Of a DNA stretch of 64,000 bases, positions 19,104 to 26,914 are shown one piece after another. The notes beneath the pieces were generated by a model, which was given only the letters and a program-made list of their open reading frames with translations, did not search any database and had not been told where the DNA came from. Positions within the stretch are counted from its first letter, which is position 1, and the number at the start of each line of letters is the position of its first letter. The position numbers were made by a program, and so were the translations under genes. Origin of the DNA: RGZA01 sp041917755 (GTDB taxonomy: Bacteria; Pseudomonadota; Alphaproteobacteria; UBA9219; RGZA01); NCBI GenBank assembly GCA_041917755.1, contig JAYRWY010000003.1, positions 1-64,000 of the forward strand, written 5' to 3'.

Positions 19104-20401
19104 TTTTCTGTGGCGTAACGCGTTATACTCTTTTGCTTGGTGCGCGTGCGGCTGTGCTAATGCTGACGAATGGCAAAGACATCGAGACCAGTTGGATACT
19201 TCCATACAACAGCGATACATTTTATGAAACACTGTTAAATGCCATCAAACGCCATCCATTTTATCCGTTAAAAATTGTGGTGGATTCAGCTCAGTTAGAC
19301 GTACGCCTGGAATCTCTTCCTCCAACCAGTCCTTGGGCACGTCATAAACTGATTGAACGTCAACGCGCCCATTTATTTCCGAAAGCCCAGCTCGAAACAT
19401 CGTCTACCTACCGAGATGCCAATGGCAAGTGGATGGTATTGCATGCCGCCACCCCAGAAGAAGCTTGGCTGCAGCCGATCTTTGACAAACTCCAACAGAT
19501 AGCTAATCCCATCGAACCGTTGTCATTTCTGGCAACCGAATGGTTCGATTTTGCTGGCCAGGTTTCAGTCATGCCTAAAAAAGGATGGGCATTTATCAAT
19601 GTGCTAGGCGAAAGCTTTGGGTTGCGCCAATTGGTACTTAATGATGGTAAGCTGGTCTTTACACGTAGCCATCCAGACTGCGTTCCTAGTCTTCCTAAAG
19701 ATGAATTGGCTCAGCGCATAGCGGCTCATATTCGATCAACGCAGGATTATCTGCCGCGCATTGATGCGTCATTGTTAAATGGTGTTATACCGCGCCTGTA
19801 TGTGACCGAGCATCATAAGGAACTTACCGAAATTCCCGCACTCACCGCGCTGAATATTCAGCTCATCGCGATTGCTTCGCCAAAAACAGCGCACATACCT
19901 GCAGAATGGGCGGCTGACGTTGCATGGCTGCAGGTTGCGGCACAGGAAAAGCATGCAGCAATGCCGATTGATACCAGCTGGCTCAAGCAAATGCGCGATG
20001 GCAGCATGAAGAAGCAGATTGCCCTATGGGTATTGATTTTCTTTGGCAGCGCAGGAATTTTTAGCGGTATGTCGATACTGACCAATGTTGATAGCGGACA
20101 ACAGGTGCATCCCGCATCTGCGCCATCATTAGCCATGGAACCGGTTAAGCCCGTATCGGTTGTTGAACCCCCTTTGCCCACGCCGCCAGAGCTTAAACTT
20201 AACGCCGTGATTTATAATAATCCGCAGGATTGGGTTGTCTGGATTAATGGCGTAAAACATCTACCGGGCGAGGACAAACAACATCTAACCATGTTGGATG
20301 TGTCGCCACAAACGGTGCTGGTTCATTGGCAAGATGGAAAAGCTGAACAACGCATCACCTTAAATTTGGTGCCGTCTATTCATACGGTTCAGCAGCCTTA
20401 G
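19100..20401 (+). CDS. Bitopic assembly protein, GspL/PilM-like with a GspB-like C-terminus
   Basis: The 433-residue protein has a cytoplasmic part of about 300 residues with a PilM/MshI/GspL-like block (AFINVLGESFGLRQLVLNDGKLVFTR), one membrane helix near 306-325 (IALWVLIFFGSAGIFSGMSI), a Pro-rich periplasmic linker, and a terminal domain (LKLNAVIYNNPQDWVVWING to QRITLNL) that resembles the T2SS GspB/PilP periplasmic domain. In characterised systems these parts are on separate proteins. The fusion would link the ATPase side to the secretin side. It overlaps gspF-like by 4 bp and shares its stop region with the convergent TPR gene. The domain calls are by eye and moderate. Confidence 0.65.
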   Translation: MIFCGVTRYTLLLGARAAVLMLTNGKDIETSWILPYNSDTFYETLLNAIKRHPFYPLKIVVDSAQLDVRLESLPPTSPWARHKLIERQRAHLFPKAQLETSSTYRDANGKWMVLHAATPEEAWLQPIFDKLQQIANPIEPLSFLATEWFDFAGQVSVMPKKGWAFINVLGESFGLRQLVLNDGKLVFTRSHPDCVPSLPKDELAQRIAAHIRSTQDYLPRIDASLLNGVIPRLYVTEHHKELTEIPALTALNIQLIAIASPKTAHIPAEWAADVAWLQVAAQEKHAAMPIDTSWLKQMRDGSMKKQIALWVLIFFGSAGIFSGMSILTNVDSGQQVHPASAPSLAMEPVKPVSVVEPPLPTPPELKLNAVIYNNPQDWVVWINGVKHLPGEDKQHLTMLDVSPQTVLVHWQDGKAEQRITLNLVPSIHTVQQP

Positions 20402-21183
20402 TTATTTTCTAAAAATTGAATTCGTGCCTTGATGGCTTTGGCGGTTTGCGCATCCCCGCGCCAAAGGTTTTGTGCCTTTTTATATGCCGATATTGCGGGT
20501 TGATATTCGCCTTGTTCATCAAAGGCTCTGGCTTGTTCCAACAGCAAAGCAACACAATTGCTTCGTAATTGTAAATCATTCGGGGCTGATTTTATCGCGC
20601 TCATATATAATTCGATTGCTTTATTGATGTGACCAGTGGCGATGGCTTCATCAGCTTGTTGCTGCAATCGTTCAGATTTGGTCTGACTACGCGACGTCTC
20701 AACTTCAATGTAGCTTTTCGTCGTTAATGATGGTTTAGGCGACTGTGCAACAGGAAGGCGTTCTAACATGGGAACTAAATCCAGTTTTTCAGGCCCTTTA
20801 GATTTCTGGAAGTCTTTGCCCAATATAAATGCTTTGCTCGGTAATGGCGGAATAGCAGTGGCAGGAAACGCTGCTTCGGGTTCGTCATTATTTTTTATGT
20901 TCTGCACGGCGCTGGCCTGTATGCTTTGCGCGCTTATATGCTGTGCTTCGCGCCACATGTGATTGAGTTGATCCCCTAACATGAACAGTGCAACAACGCT
21001 TGTTATAAAAAACGATATAATGGCGCCAAGCAGCGCATACAAAATATTCGGAGATGGCTGCCATAGCCGTTGTTTGGAAAAATCAATCACCATAGGCTGC
21101 GCGGGCATGGGCGCGGCTTGCTCAGGCGTTAGCTTTGCCAGAGTAGGGGTGGTTTTAATTGTTTTCAAAATGATATGCGCCAT
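20398..21183 (-). CDS. Single-pass TPR membrane protein
   Basis: The 261-residue protein has a cytoplasmic N-terminus of about 45 residues, one membrane helix (ILYALLGAIISFFITSVVAL), a linker, and a C-terminal TPR pair (about 175-250: ADEAIATGHINKAIELYMSA and FDEQGEYQPAISAYKKA). The layout recalls MSHA protein MshN and other periplasmic TPR scaffolds of pilus systems, which fits its position at the end of this cluster, although on the opposite strand. The two stop codons overlap by four bases. Role unproven. Confidence 0.7.
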   Translation of the reverse strand: MAHIILKTIKTTPTLAKLTPEQAAPMPAQPMVIDFSKQRLWQPSPNILYALLGAIISFFITSVVALFMLGDQLNHMWREAQHISAQSIQASAVQNIKNNDEPEAAFPATAIPPLPSKAFILGKDFQKSKGPEKLDLVPMLERLPVAQSPKPSLTTKSYIEVETSRSQTKSERLQQQADEAIATGHINKAIELYMSAIKSAPNDLQLRSNCVALLLEQARAFDEQGEYQPAISAYKKAQNLWRGDAQTAKAIKARIQFLENN

Positions 21184-21230
21184 ACAATGGCAACCATATC
21201 ACAGCTTATGCAGCAAGAAAAGTAGGGGGG

Positions 21231-21731
21231 TTAGGCTACGTTTTTAAGGGCTTTTGCCATATCCGCAGTTTGCTGCTCGATAAGTTTCTTATCATGCTCA
21301 GTGCCCAGATGCGTGCGTAGGATAGCTTCTGCAGCCTTTAAAGCCACATCAACAGCCTGCGCGCGGATTTCTGTAGCGGCTTGTTCTTGAAGCAATTGAA
21401 TGCGATCCAGTGCCTGTTGCTCGCGGCGCTTGAGTGTGACTTCTAACTCTTTTGCTGCTTGCGACTGAAGTAATCGTGCTTGTTCTTCTGCACGCGCAAT
21501 AATCGCATCGGATTCTTTGAAAGCATTGTTGTGCTTGGCTTGGGTGTCTGCAAGCAACTGGGCTGCTTCCGCATGCAAGGCAGCTGCCTGATCTAATTCC
21601 TGCTTTACCTTCACGCCGTAATTATCAAGAGCGCTGGCAATAGCTTTGCCGCCGGCTTTCCATGCAATCACAATGAAAATGATAAAGGAAAGTGCAAACC
21701 ACGCAGTTGGGTCATTGAGTAATTCTTGCAT
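21231..21731 (-). CDS. atpF: ATP synthase F0 subunit b
   Basis: The 166-residue protein has one N-terminal membrane helix (AWFALSFIIFIVIAWKAG) and a long charged coiled coil, the normal plan of subunit b, which forms the peripheral stalk between F0 and F1. It lies one base after the b' gene, and ends the F0 operon. No F1 genes follow, as expected in alphaproteobacteria where F0 and F1 operons are separate. Confidence 0.93.
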   Translation of the reverse strand: MQELLNDPTAWFALSFIIFIVIAWKAGGKAIASALDNYGVKVKQELDQAAALHAEAAQLLADTQAKHNNAFKESDAIIARAEEQARLLQSQAAKELEVTLKRREQQALDRIQLLQEQAATEIRAQAVDVALKAAEAILRTHLGTEHDKKLIEQQTADMAKALKNVA

Positions 21732-21732
21732 G

Positions 21733-22437
21733 TTATGCCTTCCTTACTTTTTGAAGTGCAGCTTCAATATCTGATGCAGAAGGGGATATGCCAGCTACGC
21801 TTTTTACCAATGCGCCAACAACACTGACCACTTCTTTATCCAAGGTGGCAATGGCTTTATTCTTTTGCTCAAGAATACGCGCATCCGCAGCTTTGATATC
21901 GCTGTTTACTTTGGCCGTTTGTACGCTTAGCGCTTCGTTGGCTTTTTTGGCGCTTTCTTCAGTCACGGTTCGGGTTGCTGTTTGTGCATCCGAACGTGCT
22001 TTGGTCAGCCGTGTTTCATATTCAGCCATCAAATGTTTAGCAGCCTCGTTCTTGGCCTTAGATCCACCAATATCTGTCGATATACGTTTTTCACGTGTTT
22101 CCAATGTTTTTTCAACGCTTGGCAAGGCCACGTGCTTCATCAGTACATAGGTCAACAAGAAGGTAATCGCTAGCCAAAATAACTGGCCAGGAAAACGGCT
22201 AATATCCATTTGTGGCAAGCCGCCAGAACCTTCACCATGCGAAGCATCACCATGCCCAGTTTCATGACCAGCTTCAGCACCATGCCCACCCGCAGTGGCA
22301 GGCGCAGCTTCTGGTTGTGCAACAGTTGCTTGCGCAGGGACTGGTGCATTTTTATGCGAACGGGCTGCGCTGGCTGGCGAAGCCAGACCAAACGACAGCA
22401 CAATCATTGCACAAAAGAGAACAGCATGCTTCAGCAT
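21733..22437 (-). CDS. atpF': ATP synthase F0 subunit b' with His/Gly-rich N-terminal extension
   Basis: The 234-residue protein has the b' core (FPGQLFWLAITFLLTYVLMK then a charged coiled coil). Before it stands an extra segment of about 75 residues: a signal-like hydrophobic helix (MLKHAVLFCAMIVLSFGLA) and a linker rich in Ala, Gly and His. The pairing of unequal b and b' is usual in alphaproteobacteria. I chose the ATG at 22437; the frame is open further upstream into atpE but only with a TTG and a Cys-rich stretch that is plainly the atpE complement. Confidence 0.9.
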   Translation of the reverse strand: MLKHAVLFCAMIVLSFGLASPASAARSHKNAPVPAQATVAQPEAAPATAGGHGAEAGHETGHGDASHGEGSGGLPQMDISRFPGQLFWLAITFLLTYVLMKHVALPSVEKTLETREKRISTDIGGSKAKNEAAKHLMAEYETRLTKARSDAQTATRTVTEESAKKANEALSVQTAKVNSDIKAADARILEQKNKAIATLDKEVVSVVGALVKSVAGISPSASDIEAALQKVRKA

Positions 22438-22465
22438 CGTGACCCTAATACGTCTGAGGTATTGC

Positions 22466-22696
22466 TTACTTAGCAACGAACAGCAACAGCATGGATACAA
22501 CGAAACCGAGCAACAGCACGAGTTCGGTAGCAGCAAAGCCGATGAAGCCAGTGGTGCTCATTTGCTTAGCAGCCGCTGGGTTGCGTGCGATACCTGAAAG
22601 CCATGCGGCAAAGATATTGCCAAGGCCGATACCGGCGCCAAGTGTACCAATCATGGCAATACCGGCGGCGAGAAGTTTCATTGCAGCTGCATCCAT
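22466..22696 (-). CDS. atpE: ATP synthase F0 subunit c
   Basis: The 76-residue proteolipid has two membrane hairpin helices (LLAAGIAMIGTLGAGIGLGN and FAATELVLLLGFVVSMLL) with the proton-binding Glu in FAATELVLL. It forms the rotor ring. A GGAG ribosome site precedes the ATG at 8 nt. It lies between atpB and the b' gene. Confidence 0.97.
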   Translation of the reverse strand: MDAAAMKLLAAGIAMIGTLGAGIGLGNIFAAWLSGIARNPAAAKQMSTTGFIGFAATELVLLLGFVVSMLLLFVAK

Positions 22697-22735
22697 TTGA
22701 GTCTCCTTTGTGATGCGTTTAAAAAAAATAGTAGG

Positions 22736-23479
22736 TTAGTGAAGTTCCAGCGCGTCGTGCAGATACACAGCGGCCAAAATTGAGAAAATGTAAGCTTGTA
22801 ATCCGGCTACAAAAAATTCAAATCCAGTCAGGGCGACGTTAAGCAAAACTGGAAGGGGTAACAATATCATGGTAGCGCCGCCTGCGGTCATCAGCATCAC
22901 GGCCATACCTGCGAACACTTTCAACATAATGTGTCCTGCCATCATGTTGGCGAACAGACGAATGGAAAGGCTGAAAGGACGCACACAGAAGGACATCACT
23001 TCAAGCACAAACATTAACGGTACCATAACCAACGGTGTGCCATGCGGTACAAACAGGCTGAAGAAATGCAGGCCATGCTTGGCAAAGCCTGTGATAGTGA
23101 CCGCCAAAAACACAATAAGTGCAAGGCAGAAGGTAACCAGAATATGTGATGTAACCGTAAAACTGTACGGCACCATACCCAATAAATTGCAGAACAAAAT
23201 AAAAATGAATATGGAGAAGATAAGCGGAAAGTAAGGCTTTGAATTTTCGCCAGCGGTATCGCTCACAATATTGGCAACGCTGTTATGCAGCATTTCGGCT
23301 GCAGCCTGAAAACGACCCGGAATAAGTGACTTTTTCTGCATGCCCAGTACAAAAAACACAGTAGAGCAAATCACTGCCAGAAACATAAACAGCGACGAAT
23401 TAGTCAATGAAACGTCATAGCCTGCAACGTTCAGTGGCAAGATGGTGTTAATTTCAAATTGATGGAGTGGTGAACTCAT
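22736..23479 (-). CDS. atpB: ATP synthase F0 subunit a
   Basis: The 247-residue membrane protein provides the proton path next to the c ring. Family blocks include YFPLIFSIFIFILFCNLLGM, RPFSLSIRLFANMMAGH with the essential Arg, and FEFFVAGLQAYIFSILAAVYL. The ATG at 23479 matches the usual N-terminus (SSPLHQFEINTILPL); a TTG twelve codons upstream is less likely. A hairpin with terminator character lies between this gene and atpI. Confidence 0.96.
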   Translation of the reverse strand: MSSPLHQFEINTILPLNVAGYDVSLTNSSLFMFLAVICSTVFFVLGMQKKSLIPGRFQAAAEMLHNSVANIVSDTAGENSKPYFPLIFSIFIFILFCNLLGMVPYSFTVTSHILVTFCLALIVFLAVTITGFAKHGLHFFSLFVPHGTPLVMVPLMFVLEVMSFCVRPFSLSIRLFANMMAGHIMLKVFAGMAVMLMTAGGATMILLPLPVLLNVALTGFEFFVAGLQAYIFSILAAVYLHDALELH

Positions 23480-23562
23480 TGAAGGGGCAGGGTAAGTCGT
23501 GAAAATGTGAATCAAAAACCGCGCTTCTTATCGGAAAGAACGGGAAAAATGTCAAATAGAAA

Positions 23563-23590
23563 AGGGTGGTTAAAAAACCACCCGTTTTTA
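23563..23590. terminator. Terminator-like hairpin between atpI and atpB
   Basis: A perfect 8-bp stem (GGGTGGTT / AACCACCC) with a 4-nt loop lies 85 bp before the atpB start. On the minus strand it is followed by TTTTCTATTT, and on the plus strand by GTTTTTATT. No plus-strand gene precedes it, so if active it would act on the atpI transcript. Confidence 0.6.
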
Positions 23591-23627
23591 TTGGGGTATT
23601 TTCGTGGTTTTGAACCGCATCAGCGGA

Positions 23628-23996
23628 TTAAGAATGCGGATTTTCTTGGTTATTGGCTTTTTTTGCGCGGGGCAAATCAATATCGTGACTTCCAAGCTCA
23701 GACTTGGGTGCCGCTTTATACTTCAATCCTACTTTTTCGGTATCCACATTCATCACGCGCCATGCGTTATAAACGCCAGTTATAAAGCCAACAAAGAACA
23801 GAATAAGGGTTATCCAGGGGGTGGTGCCAAGCTGGGAATCAATCGCAAATCCGATACCGGCAAAAAACAAGGTCGCAATCAGGAATTCATATCCAATCCG
23901 TCCTGCGCTAGCACTGGATTTTTGGAAGCCAGTTTTTTTACCATCTGCGCGATCTTTTTCGAACGCACGGATTTTTTTATCCAAATCGGTTTTCAC
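23628..23996 (-). CDS. atpI: ATP synthase accessory protein AtpI
   Basis: The 122-residue protein has a charged N-terminus and two membrane helices (YEFLIATLFFAGIGFAID and WITLILFFVGFITGVYNAWR), as in the AtpI/AtpZ family, which aids c-ring assembly or Mg2+ uptake. The GTG start at 23996 is preceded by AGGG at about 9 nt. Position ahead of atpB is the common one. Confidence 0.9.
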   Translation of the reverse strand: MKTDLDKKIRAFEKDRADGKKTGFQKSSASAGRIGYEFLIATLFFAGIGFAIDSQLGTTPWITLILFFVGFITGVYNAWRVMNVDTEKVGLKYKAAPKSELGSHDIDLPRAKKANNQENPHS

Positions 23997-24039
23997 GTGA
24001 TGGACCCTTTTAGTCTGGGAAGTAAGTACCTATCCCAGC

Positions 24040-24789
24040 CTATATCCTTGTCAGCATGCTTGCAACCAGAGGATGGCGAACAACGTCGGTGACCTCTAAT
24101 TCGACCACTGCGATGCCTTTAACCCCATCCAGTTTTTTGGCGATATCTTTATAGCCTGACATGCCCGGCAGCAAATCGCTCTGATCAGGATCACCCGTCA
24201 AGACCATGGTGGAATGCCAGCCAAGCCGCGTGAGCAACATTTTGATTTGTGCGTAGGTGCAGTTCTGCACTTCATCAATAACCACAAAGGCATTGTTGAG
24301 CGTGCGTCCGCGCATATATCCGATAGGCGCAATTTCAATCGCCCCATCAGCTAAGTGCTGTTTTAAACGCTTGCCGCCAATACGGTCATTTAGTGCGTCA
24401 TAGAGCGGACGAAGGTATGGGGCCATCTTTTCCTGCAAATCACCGGGCAAGAACCCGATGCTTTCACCTGCTTCAATGGCAGGGCGGGAGAGAATAATCC
24501 GATCAACGGTTCCTGCTTCAAGCGCTTCAACAGCTGCACTAATAGCAAGATAGGTTTTACCAGTACCCGCAGGGCCTACAGCAAGCGTAAGGTTATGCGT
24601 AGACAGCGCTTCCATCAGTCGCGCTTGGTTATTGTTTTGCGGCTTTATCTTGCGGATGTAGCTCTGATCACGGCGATCTTCCTCATCTTTTATCGGAGAC
24701 CACTTTTGATTAAACAGAACTTCCACATTGGACTTTCTGTTCTCAGCACCACGTTTATTACTCTGGAACTTATCCGAGCGTTTACCCAT
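24040..24789 (-). CDS. PhoH-like ATPase
   Basis: The 249-residue protein is a P-loop ATPase of the PhoH family with Walker A GPAGTGKTYLAISA, Walker B NAFVVIDEVQNCT, and TGDPDQSDLLPG. PhoH proteins are thought to act in RNA metabolism or stress, with unclear substrate. The ATG at 24789 has a GGAG site at 8 nt; twenty more codons are open upstream. It lies 43 bp before atpI on the same strand. Confidence 0.92.
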   Translation of the reverse strand: MGKRSDKFQSNKRGAENRKSNVEVLFNQKWSPIKDEEDRRDQSYIRKIKPQNNNQARLMEALSTHNLTLAVGPAGTGKTYLAISAAVEALEAGTVDRIILSRPAIEAGESIGFLPGDLQEKMAPYLRPLYDALNDRIGGKRLKQHLADGAIEIAPIGYMRGRTLNNAFVVIDEVQNCTYAQIKMLLTRLGWHSTMVLTGDPDQSDLLPGMSGYKDIAKKLDGVKGIAVVELEVTDVVRHPLVASMLTRI

Positions 24790-25321
24790 ATACTTTTCTC
24801 CATGCTGTGAGGGTGAGGGTGGTTGCTTCAGACACAGCATGAGCCGCACTCATACTGGATATGAACTGGTGAATTGAATTTTGTATGATTTTTGAATTTT
24901 CAGATTTTAGGACAAAAGATTGCCCGGCGCGTTGCGCTAGTTCTTGTGCAGTGTTGAGATCAAAGCGATTACTTATCGCCGTTCTCCTTCCGGATGTAGG
25001 ACTTGAAGTCCTGTTACCCTAATGTGGCGTTCAACGTTCTGATAAGTTAACGTTTTTAGCCCCACTTATCCACAGTTTAGGCCAAAAAGGTTAATCTAAC
25101 GTTTAACCATTATTACCGTACCGCAGCATAATCCGGATTGTTATCGATTCCTTCGATTCCAAGGGTGAATAGGGCAGATTGTTACTATTTGGGCACTATC
25201 GGCTTGGCTGGCCATGCGAATAATAATCCAGCACTTTTCCTTGACTTTGGCCTTGGCTATCGCCTAGTTTCCTGCCTTCCATTACGGTATTTCGGTAAGT
25301 TGTTGGACTAAGGAACATAGT
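24790..25321. other. 530-bp non-coding stretch with one DnaA box and several hairpins
   Basis: No gene is seen between phoH and rpmJ. The stretch holds a perfect DnaA box (TTATCCACA, 25066-25074), an inverted repeat GGTTAA-N8-TTAACC (25089-25108), a hairpin GCGAT-N5-ATCGC near 24967, and a 6-bp hairpin AGGACT-TGA-AGTCCT just after 25000. A promoter for rpmJ is expected here but none stands out. It may be an ordinary divergent regulatory region, or hold a small RNA. Confidence 0.5.
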
Positions 25322-25447
25322 ATGAAAATCGCTAATTCATTAAAAGGCCTGCGCAAGCGCGATGCAAATTGCATCTTGGTGCGTCGTAAAGGTCGCGTAT
25401 ACATCATTAATAAGCTCAAGAAGCGTTATAAAGCACGCCAAGGTTAA
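25322..25447 (+). CDS. rpmJ: 50S ribosomal protein L36
   Basis: The 41-codon protein MKIANSLKGLRKRD... ends in KARQG and carries RRKGRVYIINK, the pattern of the zinc-free, long form of L36 found in alphaproteobacteria: only one Cys is present and the four metal ligands are missing. An AGGA site stands 7 nt before the ATG. It is a single gene with a 9-bp stem (25447-25466) after the stop. Confidence 0.95.
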   Translation: MKIANSLKGLRKRDANCILVRRKGRVYIINKLKKRYKARQG

Positions 25448-25466
25448 GTAACTAACTTTAGTTACT
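25447..25466 (+). terminator. Hairpin at the end of rpmJ
   Basis: AGTAACTAA and TTAGTTACT pair perfectly around a CT centre, starting on the last base of the rpmJ stop. No T-run follows (GGGGTTAATAA), so it may protect the 3' end rather than terminate by itself. Confidence 0.4.
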
Positions 25467-25589
25467 GGGGTTAATAAATTACCTCAGAGTTTGGCGCTAT
25501 TACTTTCAAATTTTCGGCTTTTTTTGTGATACAGTTTGGTCAGTAGATAGAACGTAATCAAAAAGTTTTGAATTTGGTGGACAAGAAGT

Positions 25590-25910
25590 ATGGCTAACTC
25601 GCTCGAAGACATTCTAAAAAGCCGTTTCGGTCGTTTCGACCGTTTTGACGTTATGCGCTGGCTGTTGCGCGGCCATAAAACCATCAATAAAGCCGAGCAA
25701 ATGTCGTTGTTAAGCCTATTGGCCTACACGGCACTTGAAACGGATAGCTCTGTTGAAGAATTACAAAAGACGTTTCTAGATTCGTTCAACATTACACGCG
25801 TTGAAGACCTCAAAAGCGATGACTACAACGAAGCTGTACATTTCCTTATGGAATGGAAGGCACGCCAAGACGAACTGATTGAACAGCCTGCTGAGCAAAA
25901 AGCTGGCTAG
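25590..25910 (+). CDS. Conserved-looking small unknown protein
   Basis: A 106-residue soluble protein, predicted mostly helical (RFGRFDRFDVMRWLLRGHKT, then SLLSLLAYTALETDSSVEEL). No signal peptide or metal motif is seen. Acidic C-terminus. Codon use fits the neighbours. I do not recognise the family. Possible small regulator; no support beyond the sequence. Confidence 0.6.
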   Translation: MANSLEDILKSRFGRFDRFDVMRWLLRGHKTINKAEQMSLLSLLAYTALETDSSVEELQKTFLDSFNITRVEDLKSDDYNEAVHFLMEWKARQDELIEQPAEQKAG

Positions 25911-25997
25911 ACGTTCTGATTCATCGCTGAATCGCTAACATCCCATCCAATACAGGTTTATAGTTTGCTTCCTGATTAAATTTACGGGAGGCAAGCC

Positions 25998-26282
25998 ATG
26001 TCAAACTCTGTTTCAAGCTCTATTTCAAAATTTGTTCCTTATATCCTGTGCGCTGTTGTGGGCGCGATCATCGCAATCGCTACGGTGCTTGTGAATGATG
26101 CAAACGCATCTACCTCAACGGGTGCTGGACGGGTCATGGGCGCGTACCTGCTTATGCAGCACAGCAATCCAACCGCATCTGCCGGCGTATTTCGTGTGAA
26201 CGTCAATACGGGATATGTCAGTTATTGCTATATCGACCAAACCAGTAAGCCTGGCGTGACCTGCACAGCGGAAACTCCTTGA
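25998..26282 (+). CDS. Small membrane-anchored or exported unknown protein
   Basis: A 94-residue protein with a hydrophobic N-terminal segment (YILCAVVGAIIAIATVLV) followed by NANAS-like residues that could be a signal peptidase site. The mature part (about 60 residues) contains two Cys (SYCYIDQ, GVTCTAE) that may pair. GGAGG lies 6 nt before the ATG, a strong ribosome site. No family recognised. Confidence 0.65.
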   Translation: MSNSVSSSISKFVPYILCAVVGAIIAIATVLVNDANASTSTGAGRVMGAYLLMQHSNPTASAGVFRVNVNTGYVSYCYIDQTSKPGVTCTAETP

Positions 26283-26479
26283 GCGCACAAAAATACAAAA
26301 TTGATTCGGAACAATGGGTTATGGCCCGTTGTTAAACCGCTAATCACTGTCAATTCAACTGCTTGGACGGAAAAGCCACACTTGCCAAAATCATTAACAG
26401 CCCCTCTTGCAGTTTTAACAAATGCAAAGCACACTATCCAATACCAACTGATTCAGACATTTTTACCGGAGTTGCTAAC

Positions 26480-26905
26480 GTGAATTTAGATGTTCGTGCG
26501 CTCAATGTGTGGCGTAAAGTCTTAGTAACTGGCGTACGCAGCAAGGGCCCAGACCTTTCCGCCCGCCAAATGGCCCTTATGCTGACAGTATATTTGGAAG
26601 AGGGGCCGCACACTGTTCGTGGCCTTGCAAGTTACCTTAACATTTCCAAGCCTGCCATCAGCCGCGCCCTCGACAGATTGGGCGAGCTTGATTTCGTGAA
26701 ACGTCGCCGTGATGAAAAAGATAAGCGCAACGTATTGGTTCAACGTACCGTAAAGGGTTCGGCGTTCCTGGTTGAGTTTGTTCAAAGCATTCAGGAAGCA
26801 AACCGTACCGCTGATGAATCACTGAAACCTTCCATCTTCCTTGAGCTTGCAGAAATGGCCAAAGAAGACGAAACGTCAGAAAACAGCGAAGCCCAAGCCG
26901 CTTAA
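26480..26905 (+). CDS. MarR-like winged helix regulator
   Basis: The 141-residue protein has a winged helix-turn-helix: LSARQMALMLTVYLEEGPHT, VRGLASYLNISKPAISRALD and the wing KRRRDEKDKRNVLVQRT. The frame is open for 39 more codons upstream, but a GTG at 26480 has CGGAG 8 nt before it and gives a normal MarR N-terminus. It is 9 bp upstream of the NlpC/P60 gene, so the two may share a transcript. Ligand and targets are not evident. Confidence 0.83.
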   Translation: MNLDVRALNVWRKVLVTGVRSKGPDLSARQMALMLTVYLEEGPHTVRGLASYLNISKPAISRALDRLGELDFVKRRRDEKDKRNVLVQRTVKGSAFLVEFVQSIQEANRTADESLKPSIFLELAEMAKEDETSENSEAQAA

Positions 26906-26914
26906 GAGTAACCC

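Noticed and set aside
22466..22536. Longer N-terminus for ATP synthase b'
   Set aside because: The extra Cys-rich residues are the shifted reading of atpE; the ATG at 22437 gives a proper start.
24975..25020. SRP RNA on the minus strand
   Set aside because: CCGGAAGGAG resembles the SRP tetraloop, but the partner GGTCAGG and AGCAGCC strands are not there.
25060..25110. Chromosomal replication origin
   Set aside because: Only one perfect DnaA box is present and no typical neighbour such as dnaA, dnaN or hemE is in the window.
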